Source: PALSA-1180 sp964624625
GTDB lineage: Bacteria; Oederibacteriota; Muellerivitia; Muellerivitales; Muellerivitaceae
NCBI GenBank assembly: GCA_964624625.1
Contig: CAZUXW010000023.1
Span: 1-37,220, forward strand
Length of the DNA stretch: 37,220 bases
Direction of reading: 5' to 3'
A program made the position numbers and the translations under genes. Below the pieces are notes generated by a model. The model had not been told where the DNA came from. It did not search any database and saw nothing but the letters and a program-made list of their open reading frames with translations. Shown here piece by piece: positions 15,285 through 21,809 of the stretch; position 1 is the first letter of the stretch, and the number at the start of each line of letters is the position of its first letter.

Positions 15285-17258
15285 ATGAAGTTTAACCGCT
15301 TATGTACGTTCTATATTTTGATTTTGTTGATGGGGGGGCAAGCTGGGGCCCAGGAGTCCGTGAGTTCATCCCCTTCCATGACTCCAACGGCCCAAGCTGG
15401 CGCCCTTTCCACGACCTTCATTTCCGCGACTCCGGATCCCAGCCCCGCTTATCAACCGGAGGAAATCGTGATCCGGGCGGAAAAAGAAAATGGGGAATCC
15501 TGGGAAGGAAAGGATTTGGACCCAGTGAAAAATGACGGCCGCCTCTCGTCCTTCCTGGACAACAGGGGCGGTTTGGAAGCCCAGGGCCTGGGCGGCGCGA
15601 AAACTTTCAGCCAGGCTTCCATCCGGGGATCCTCACCGGAACAAACCTTGGTCCTGTTGAACGGCCAAAGGGTGAATGAAGGTTTTGACTTGGGACTGAT
15701 TCCAACCGAAAACATTGAGCGGATCGAGGTGCTGAAAGGGCCGGAAGCCCTGGCCTATGGACCGGAGGCCATGGGAGGAGCCATCAACATCGTGAGCAAG
15801 GCCGGGAAAGCAGGCGCCAGCTTGAGCGGCCTCGCCGGTGATTTTAACACCTGGAAGATCCAGGGATCCACCGGCGGGTGGAAGGCCGGTGACTGGATGG
15901 GTTCGTTGGGGGGAAGCTGGTACCAAACCGGTGGCTATACGGTGAACACCGATGAGGTCTCGGGGGAAATCAGCCACGATTCCCAGTGGGACATCGGAAA
16001 GGACCATATCTCGCTGCGGGCGGGTTATGTTTACAAAAACGGAGGGGCGCCCAACGGCGACAGCCTCTCGGCCCGGGACACGGGCCAGTTCGACAGCGAC
16101 GACCGGGAAAAAAGAAACGCGGTGGCGGCTTCGCTGGCCGCGGAACTCGGGGCCGGTGATTGGAAATTCCGCCCATCCGTGAACTACGACTTCGCCGATA
16201 TTGAGCGCTTGAATCCGCTGGGGCCCGACGCCGCCGCGGGTGTTCCGGTGAAAGACCAAAACCTTTACCATGATTTCGGCGCGAGGGCCGAAGGCTCGGC
16301 GTTGTGGAATAGTCCCTTTAGGTCCCTCGACTTGGTATTGGAGTTTCGCGCCCAAAGCGTGGAAGGGGCCGAGGGATTGCCGGGCGGAGCCCGTTGGGAC
16401 GACACAAGCTCTTTTTCAGTCAACGGCCAATGGGAAATTAGAAGGGATCTTTCCCTGGCTGGCGGGGGACGGCTGGATTGGTTCACTTCCGCTAATGACT
16501 TCGAATTTAATCCGCATGCAATTTTGAAATTCAAAATGTCGCCAGGCCGGGACTTGTTCCTTTCCGCGGGAACCGGATACCGCCGTCCCAATTTCGACGA
16601 GCTTTTCCATCCTTCCATTTCCTATATGACGGGTCCTGACACGCCGGTGGAGTTTGGAAGCGGGGAATCGGGAAATCCAAATCTCGTGCCTGAAAGCTCG
16701 GTGAACTTTGAAGCGGGAACGGATATGTTGTTCGGGTCACTGGTTCTGAGGATGAGCGGTTTCATGAATTTGTTCTCCAACCTGATCGTTCCGGCGGAAA
16801 ACGCCGCGGACATTTGGACCTTCCGAAACGTGGGCCGCGCGGACCTGGTGGGGGCTGAGGTTGGGTTCAAGTGGAACCCTCGGGGAAATGTCACGCTGTC
16901 CGGCGATTACACTTATGTGGATTCCAGGGATCGGGATTCGGGGAGGCTGATTCCCGCCAGATTGAGGCAAAAAATTTCCGGAAGGGTCGAATGGAGGCCG
17001 GTGCCGGAAGCGGCTCTGAACCTGGCGGGCCGCTACGCGGACCATAATCCGGCAGTGTATAACGGACCCCAGGACAACCAACCCCTGGTGGTGGTTTCAT
17101 CCTATTGGGTCATGGACGCGGGGTTCAACCTGGATTTGGGGAAGGGGGTCGGATGTTTCCTGAGTTTGGACAATATCCTCAATCAAACCTATGCGACGGT
17201 CCAGGGTCTTCCCATGCCGGGAAGGATACTTGAAATGGGGACGACTATTATCTTTTGA
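15285..17258 (+). CDS. TonB-dependent outer-membrane receptor, BtuB-like
   Basis: The 657-residue protein has a signal peptide (cleavage near AGAQ) and a short Ser/Pro/Thr-rich lead. The plug domain contains SQASIRGSSPEQTLVLLNGQ, IPTENIERIEVLKGPEALAY and GPEAMGGAINIVS, closely following the BtuB-type plug. The rest is a 22-strand barrel pattern ending in a C-terminal Phe (GTTIIF), as expected for BamA-dependent insertion. Energy comes from TonB; the substrate is not determined by sequence alone. Candidates from context are cobalamin (metH in the window), PQQ or a metal complex linked to the divergent pqq operon. A weak AAAGGA site lies upstream of ATG 15285. Confidence 0.9.
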   Translation: MKFNRLCTFYILILLMGGQAGAQESVSSSPSMTPTAQAGALSTTFISATPDPSPAYQPEEIVIRAEKENGESWEGKDLDPVKNDGRLSSFLDNRGGLEAQGLGGAKTFSQASIRGSSPEQTLVLLNGQRVNEGFDLGLIPTENIERIEVLKGPEALAYGPEAMGGAINIVSKAGKAGASLSGLAGDFNTWKIQGSTGGWKAGDWMGSLGGSWYQTGGYTVNTDEVSGEISHDSQWDIGKDHISLRAGYVYKNGGAPNGDSLSARDTGQFDSDDREKRNAVAASLAAELGAGDWKFRPSVNYDFADIERLNPLGPDAAAGVPVKDQNLYHDFGARAEGSALWNSPFRSLDLVLEFRAQSVEGAEGLPGGARWDDTSSFSVNGQWEIRRDLSLAGGGRLDWFTSANDFEFNPHAILKFKMSPGRDLFLSAGTGYRRPNFDELFHPSISYMTGPDTPVEFGSGESGNPNLVPESSVNFEAGTDMLFGSLVLRMSGFMNLFSNLIVPAENAADIWTFRNVGRADLVGAEVGFKWNPRGNVTLSGDYTYVDSRDRDSGRLIPARLRQKISGRVEWRPVPEAALNLAGRYADHNPAVYNGPQDNQPLVVVSSYWVMDAGFNLDLGKGVGCFLSLDNILNQTYATVQGLPMPGRILEMGTTIIF

Positions 17259-17262
17259 CCGT

Positions 17263-17290
17263 CCGGAAAAAAGTCTTTGGATTTTTCCGG
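17263..17290. terminator. Bidirectional terminator between receptor gene and deoC
   Basis: CCGGAAAAA (17263-17271) pairs perfectly with TTTTTCCGG (17282-17290) around a 10-base loop. It lies between two convergent genes, 4 bases after the receptor stop and 7 bases before the deoC stop. The A/T part of the stem can serve as the U-tract in either direction. Confidence 0.65.
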
Positions 17291-17297
17291 TGAGTTC

Positions 17298-17981
17298 TTA
17301 CTTAAATCTTTTCGCAGCTTCTTCCAGGATCGCCGCCGTCGCCGTGGCGCCGACCCTGGCCACGCCCAGGTCCAGCACTTCCAGCAACCGGTCCAGCGTC
17401 CTGATTCCGCCGGCGGCCTTGACCTGGACCTTGGGGGTGACATGGGAAAGCATCAGTTTCAAGTCCCCGTCCGTCGCGCCGGAAGACCCGTAGCCGGTGG
17501 AGGTCTTCACGAATTTCGCGCCGAGTTTTTCCGACAATTCGCAGAGCTTGACCTTGTGCTCATCCTCCAAGTAACAATTCTCAAAGATGACCTTGCTGAC
17601 CGCGCCCCGGGCCTTGCAGACGTTCACGATGGCCCGGATATCCGTTTCCACGTATTCCCAGTCGCCGCTCAAAACCTTTCCGATATTGACCACCATGTCC
17701 AATTCCGTGGCGCCGTCATGGATGGCCTGCTGGGATTCCAGGAACTTGATGGAGGTCATATGGCCGCCATGGGGAAATCCGATGACCGTGCCAACCGCCA
17801 CGCCCGAACCCTTGAGGATTTGCGCGGCCATGGAAACAAAATAGGGTTTCACGCAGACCGAGGCCGTCTGGAGCCGCTTCGCCAGTTCGCAGCCCTCGAT
17901 GAGCAGGGAATCGGTCAGGGTGGGATTTAAAAGGGAATGGTCGATGGTCTTGGCGAGGGAAGCGACGGAATGAGTTTTCAT
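17298..17981 (-). CDS. deoC: Deoxyribose-phosphate aldolase
   Basis: DeoC cleaves 2-deoxyribose 5-phosphate to acetaldehyde and glyceraldehyde 3-phosphate in deoxynucleoside breakdown. The class I aldolase residues are visible: Schiff-base K159 in FVKTSTGYG, K188 in VKAAGGIR, and D95 in ELDMVVNIG. The 227-residue length is normal. I chose ATG 17981 (MKTHSV, where homology begins); ATG 17990 is possible, and a longer frame from 18017 overlaps the upstream gene's coding end. It begins about 10 bases after the diguanylate cyclase stop, so the two genes are probably translationally coupled. No other deo gene is present. Confidence 0.95.
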   Translation of the reverse strand: MKTHSVASLAKTIDHSLLNPTLTDSLLIEGCELAKRLQTASVCVKPYFVSMAAQILKGSGVAVGTVIGFPHGGHMTSIKFLESQQAIHDGATELDMVVNIGKVLSGDWEYVETDIRAIVNVCKARGAVSKVIFENCYLEDEHKVKLCELSEKLGAKFVKTSTGYGSSGATDGDLKLMLSHVTPKVQVKAAGGIRTLDRLLEVLDLGVARVGATATAAILEEAAKRFK

Positions 17982-17991
17982 GGGGCCCATC

Positions 17992-19098
17992 TTACAGCGG
18001 ACCGCCGGCCAAGTCACCCACGCGGTTGCGGCCCGCGGCCTTGGCCTGGTAAAGGCTTTGGTCAGCCAGCTTTAACAGGTCCTTAAAATCGTTCATGGTC
18101 TCCCCATAACTGGACAACCCGAGGCTGATGGATATAGTCTCCCCGCTTTGACGCATTTCCTCGATCGGGGAGGGCGATTTCGTAATGGAAAGGAAGAGGC
18201 GTTCGGCGACGATTTTGGAGCCAAGGGGGCCCACTTCCGGAAGGATGACGGAAAACTCATCCCCGCCCATGCGGATCACCATGTCGACATTGCGAAGACC
18301 GTTCAAGAGCCGGTTGGCCACATGCTTCAGGACCGTGTCCCCGGCCAAGTGGCCGTAGAGGTCGTTGATCCGTTTGAAATGATCCAAATCAATGTAGAGG
18401 AGGCTGAGCGGCCGCTTATAGCGCCGGCATCGCATGAATTCCTGCGGCAGGTAGTTATCGAAGAACCGCCGGTTGAAGACCCCGGTCAGGCTGTCCTTGG
18501 TAGCCAGTTCCCGGATTTGGCGATGCATCTGGCAGGATTCAATAGCGAGGCCGGCTTCGGAGGCGAAGTTCATCAGGGATACCATGTCGGATTTTTGGAT
18601 TCGCCGTTTGCTGAACAGGTTGTCCGCGGCCAGGACGCCGATGGGTTTTTTGGCACTGTCGAGAATGGGAACCACCGCGTTGCAAAAAACCCCGGGAGTG
18701 ACCTCGCTCTTCCAAGATTTATCCCCGATTAATTCCTGGAGGTTGTTGGTGAACCGGCCCTTGGAAAAGCCGTTGACGATGTCGGAAAAAAGGTGCTGGC
18801 CGCGCTTGTGGGACAGGGGAAATTCAACTCCCTTCCCCTCGAATTTTCCGTGCCGGTCGATGCCCATCACCCTTTCGACGACCCTTCGGTTGCGGTCCGC
18901 CAGGAAGATCCCGGCCCGGTCAAAACCCAGGCCCTTGGTGACGGAGGTGATAATGAGCCGGAGCATATCCTCCAGTGTGTTCTCATCGCGGATGACATCC
19001 ATCACCCGCTGGTACATACGGACTTGTTGGGTTAGGATTTTTTTGTCGTGGAGGGCCTTTTTCAGAAGGCTCTGCTTTCGAGGGGGCCGAGAGGCCAT
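17992..19098 (-). CDS. Diguanylate cyclase with N-terminal GAF sensor domain
   Basis: This 368-residue cytoplasmic protein begins with a basic, probably coiled-coil stretch (1-45), followed by a GAF domain (about 46-190: GFDRAGIFLAD, then VVPILDSAKKPIGVLAADN) and a GGDEF domain (about 200-365). The active site G278-G-D-E-F282 is intact, and an RxxD inhibitory site (R269-N-V-D272) lies five residues before it, so c-di-GMP synthesis with product feedback is expected. The ligand of the GAF domain is unknown. Start ATG 19098 has a strong AGGAGGA site. No transmembrane segment is present. The deoC gene follows closely on the same strand. Confidence 0.94.
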   Translation of the reverse strand: MASRPPRKQSLLKKALHDKKILTQQVRMYQRVMDVIRDENTLEDMLRLIITSVTKGLGFDRAGIFLADRNRRVVERVMGIDRHGKFEGKGVEFPLSHKRGQHLFSDIVNGFSKGRFTNNLQELIGDKSWKSEVTPGVFCNAVVPILDSAKKPIGVLAADNLFSKRRIQKSDMVSLMNFASEAGLAIESCQMHRQIRELATKDSLTGVFNRRFFDNYLPQEFMRCRRYKRPLSLLYIDLDHFKRINDLYGHLAGDTVLKHVANRLLNGLRNVDMVIRMGGDEFSVILPEVGPLGSKIVAERLFLSITKSPSPIEEMRQSGETISISLGLSSYGETMNDFKDLLKLADQSLYQAKAAGRNRVGDLAGGPL

Positions 19099-19175
19099 AA
19101 AATCCTCCTGCAGAGGGATGCCGTTTACCTTTAAGGTTTAACGTGTTAATAATCGCATATTATTCCAATTTGTCA

Positions 19176-19204
19176 AATAAAAAAAGCCCCTTCAGAAAGG
19201 GGCT
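19176..19204 (-). terminator. Intrinsic terminator of the thiol-redox operon
   Basis: On the minus strand an 8-bp stem (AGCCCCTT with AAGGGGCT, bases 19185-19204, 4-base loop) is followed by a T7-A-T3 tract. It sits about 50 bases after the redoxin stop and 80 bases before the diguanylate cyclase start, separating the two operons. Confidence 0.9.
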
Positions 19205-19252
19205 CTTTGCGGTGATTTTGGGTTGGTTTTAGGTTATCCGGAGGAGGGTGTT

Positions 19253-19879
19253 TTAGGGTTTGTATTTGACGTGGCAGCCGTAGGGAACCGTGGTGGAAAC
19301 CGAGGGGGTATCTTTTTTTTCCTCGACCAATTCCTGGAGGGCCTGATCCAGATAGTTGATGAAAGGCTCGCCGTCCTTATTTTTTTTGACCGGTTGGTCC
19401 GTTAAGGGCGCGTTATCAATGGCCCCGTCATAAACGAGAATTCCCTTGGGGTTGATGATGAACATGTGGGGCGTGGTTTTGGCGTCATAAGCGTGGCCGA
19501 TGGTTCCGCTGGGATCCAAAAAGAGGGCCGTGACATGGGCCTTGGTTTTTTTGAGGTCTTCGTTCGCTTCTGCCGCGTCGACATACCCTTCCGTGTCAGG
19601 CGCGGAAGAAACCACGGAGAACCATTGGACTCCCTTGGCGGTCCACTTGGACTGGAGCTTTTGCATTTTGCCCTTGTATTGGCTTTTCACGAAGGGGCAG
19701 CCCTGGTTGTGCCACTCCAGGACCGTAAATTTTCCCTTGAGGTCGGAAAGTTTATGGAGGGTTCCATGGCTGTCGGTGGCGGTAAAATCGGGGGCGGGAT
19801 CGCCCACCTTGGCGGCTTCAAGGGTAGAAACCAACGAAAGAGCCGCGAGGGTTAACGCGACTTGTAATAATTTATTCAT
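19253..19879 (-). CDS. Exported redoxin (thioredoxin/AhpC-TSA family)
   Basis: The 208-residue protein has a signal peptide (about 1-23) and a thioredoxin-fold redoxin domain: VGDPAPDFTATDSHG, FTVLEWHNQGCPFVKSQY with a single active-site C61, a TPHMFIINPKGILVYDGAID cis-Pro region, and a second Cys at residue 202 near the C-terminus. Related proteins carry the same W-x-N-x-x-C-P-F-V motif; their precise substrates are poorly known, and thiol reduction or peroxide removal in the periplasm is likely. The gene follows the DsbD-like gene by 25 bases, so they form an operon, and a terminator follows it. Confidence 0.87.
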   Translation of the reverse strand: MNKLLQVALTLAALSLVSTLEAAKVGDPAPDFTATDSHGTLHKLSDLKGKFTVLEWHNQGCPFVKSQYKGKMQKLQSKWTAKGVQWFSVVSSAPDTEGYVDAAEANEDLKKTKAHVTALFLDPSGTIGHAYDAKTTPHMFIINPKGILVYDGAIDNAPLTDQPVKKNKDGEPFINYLDQALQELVEEKKDTPSVSTTVPYGCHVKYKP

Positions 19880-19904
19880 AAATCTTCTCCTTTGGTTTGA
19901 AACA

Positions 19905-20777
19905 TTATTGAGGATTGTCGGCCGCTGACGGGGAAGAGGTTAAAGGGACCTGAACCCAATAACCCTTCTTGCCCAAGTTCTTTTGCTCCACGACCAGCAG
20001 CCCTTCCAAGGTTTTGACGTCCGGGGCGATTTGGTCGGACTTTTTTAACCCCAAAAACAAGGAGTTTTCAGAGGTTTCCGACACTTGTTTGGCGGCGTTG
20101 TGGATTTGATTGCCGTGAAGGGGGAAAAAAGTCGCGGTGGTGGTTTTGGCCAGCGGCTCGCCTGTATCAATGGAAAGATGGATTTCCTTGGGACCCAAAG
20201 AGCCTCTTATTTTCCATTCCTCCGGCAAGGGAAGGGGGAGGTTTTTTCGGGCGGACTTGAAAATCGAGGCGTAGCGGGAATTGTAGGGCGCTTGTTTTTT
20301 GCGGATGGGAAGGCGCAGGTTCAAGGCCTTGCTTCCGGGGATGCAGATTTCCTGGCAGACCAGCCAATGGATATTGGCGGACAAACGGACCATATGGCCG
20401 GGCTTTAAATCGGCGGGAGCCTGGATCGCCACCAGGAAAGTCACGTCCCTGGTGTAGCCGTAGTCGGCCAGGGAAGGGAGGGTTAGTCGCTCCGGAATCG
20501 GCCACTGGATTTCGCCGGCGGTAAAGCCTTCCGGCAGGCTCCAGGTAATGGAGGGGGCCTGTCCTGAGTCCCCCGGATTCTGCCAATAAAGGTGCCATCC
20601 CTTTTGCAGGGTGAAATGGAAACCCACCGTCACGCTGCCGCTGGGTTGGATGGAGGTCTGCTCGGAAAGAAGCTCCACCTTTAAGTGGGAAAGGTTCTGG
20701 GAAAAAGCGGGAAGAGAGGGAAATAAGACGAGGCAAATCGCCAAGGCCAAGGTTGGGGAGGAGGGACGCCAAGTCAT
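19905..20777 (-). CDS. Periplasmic DsbD N-terminal-like domain protein
   Basis: The 290-residue product starts at ATG 20777 with a signal peptide (AICLVLFPSLPAFSQ); a longer frame from 20852 would place 25 charged residues in front of it and is unlikely. The mature region follows the DsbD alpha-domain family: LQKGWHLYWQNPGDSGQAPS, WPIPERL, YGYTRDV and HWLVCQEICIPG, with Cys at 141 and 145. In DsbD this domain accepts electrons from the membrane domain and passes them to periplasmic partners. The membrane and thioredoxin domains are absent here, so the protein probably relies on another electron source. The downstream redoxin gene is a likely partner. Confidence 0.83.
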   Translation of the reverse strand: MTWRPSSPTLALAICLVLFPSLPAFSQNLSHLKVELLSEQTSIQPSGSVTVGFHFTLQKGWHLYWQNPGDSGQAPSITWSLPEGFTAGEIQWPIPERLTLPSLADYGYTRDVTFLVAIQAPADLKPGHMVRLSANIHWLVCQEICIPGSKALNLRLPIRKKQAPYNSRYASIFKSARKNLPLPLPEEWKIRGSLGPKEIHLSIDTGEPLAKTTTATFFPLHGNQIHNAAKQVSETSENSLFLGLKKSDQIAPDVKTLEGLLVVEQKNLGKKGYWVQVPLTSSPSAADNPQ

Positions 20778-20950
20778 CTTGATTCGCCTTTGATCAACCG
20801 GTTTTGGGCTATTTTCACGGCCAAAAGGCCGTAAATCAATCTTTAACCTCATTCTTTACCGCCGGGGTTTGGACGAGGGAAGGTTCGGTTTTGAGCCGGA
20901 CCGGGAGGGGTTAGGCTCCGGTTCCTGGGAGGGATTGGGTAGGGCTTGGG

Positions 20951-21649
20951 CTAGTCGATTTTCAACCGGTAACCCACGCCCGATTCGGTGATGAGATACC
21001 TGGGCCGGTCGGGATCGGCCTCGATCTTCCGGCGGAGTTGGTAAACGTAAATCCTAAGGTATTGCACCTGGTCGCCGCTGGCGGGACCCCAAACTTCCTG
21101 CAAAATTTGCTTTTGCGTGACCACCTTGCCGGCGTGGCGGATCAAAAAGGCCAGCAGGTCGTATTCATTGGGGGTCAGGTGGACTTCCTTGCCCCGGACC
21201 GTGACGATCCGGGCCGCCAGGTCCACTTTAAAATCGGGAACCTCGAAAACCGGGTCCTGCTTGCCGCCCCGCTGGATCCTCTGGGCGTGCCGGAGAGCCA
21301 CCCGGATGCGGGCCAGCAATTCGCCCACGTCAAAGGGTTTGGTCAGGTAATCGTCCGCGCCAGCATCCAGTCCCGCGATCTTGTCCTTTTCCTTCCCGCG
21401 GGCCGTGATGACGATGATGGGAGTCGCGGCCCATTCCCGGAGGCGCTTGACCACTTCCAACCCGTCCATGTCCGGAAGTCCCAGGTCCAACAGGATGATG
21501 TCGGGATTATGGGAGGAGGCCAGGGCCAGTCCCTCGGCTCCGGTCACGGCTTCCACGACCTTGAAGCCATGGCTTTGAAGGGAGGGTTTTAAAAAACGCC
21601 TGATCGGCAATTCATCCTCGATGATCAAAACCGTCCCGTTGTCGGTCAT
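20951..21649 (-). CDS. kdpE: Response regulator KdpE
   Basis: KdpE is the OmpR/PhoB-type response regulator that activates the potassium-pump operon. The 232-residue product has a receiver domain (acidic pocket EDE at 11-13, phosphoacceptor D55 in LLDLGLPDMDG, Lys in TKPFDVGELL) and a winged-helix DNA-binding domain (VHLTPNEYDLL, then RIYVYQLRRKIE and a final YRLKID). I chose ATG 21649, at the family N-terminus with an AGGAA site; the frame upstream runs into a palindromic repeat. The order is kdpD, then kdpE, on the minus strand, divergent from kdpFABC. Confidence 0.94.
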   Translation of the reverse strand: MTDNGTVLIIEDELPIRRFLKPSLQSHGFKVVEAVTGAEGLALASSHNPDIILLDLGLPDMDGLEVVKRLREWAATPIIVITARGKEKDKIAGLDAGADDYLTKPFDVGELLARIRVALRHAQRIQRGGKQDPVFEVPDFKVDLAARIVTVRGKEVHLTPNEYDLLAFLIRHAGKVVTQKQILQEVWGPASGDQVQYLRIYVYQLRRKIEADPDRPRYLITESGVGYRLKID

Positions 21650-21673
21650 GTTAAAGATTCCTGAAAATTCATT

Positions 21674-21808
21674 TTCACCACCAAGACACCAAGACTCCAA
21701 GACACCAAGAACGACAGGATCCTGAAAATGGATTCAGAAACGGGGATTTTAAATATTCTTTCAACCCAGAATTTTTTATTTCCTGTTCTTGGTGTCTTGG
21801 TGGTTAAC
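21674..21808. repeat. Palindromic CCAAG-type repeat, copy 1 (kdpD-kdpE spacer)
   Basis: The left arm contains ACCACCAAGACACCAAG and a second GACACCAAGAAC unit (21677-21712). The right arm contains GTTCTTGGTGTCTTGGTGGT (21785-21804), an inverted copy, with about 70 bases of AT-rich sequence between. It fills most of the spacer from the kdpD stop to the kdpE start. It resembles a dispersed REP/MITE-like element and may also affect the transcript between kdpD and kdpE. Confidence 0.75.
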
Positions 21809-21809
21809 A

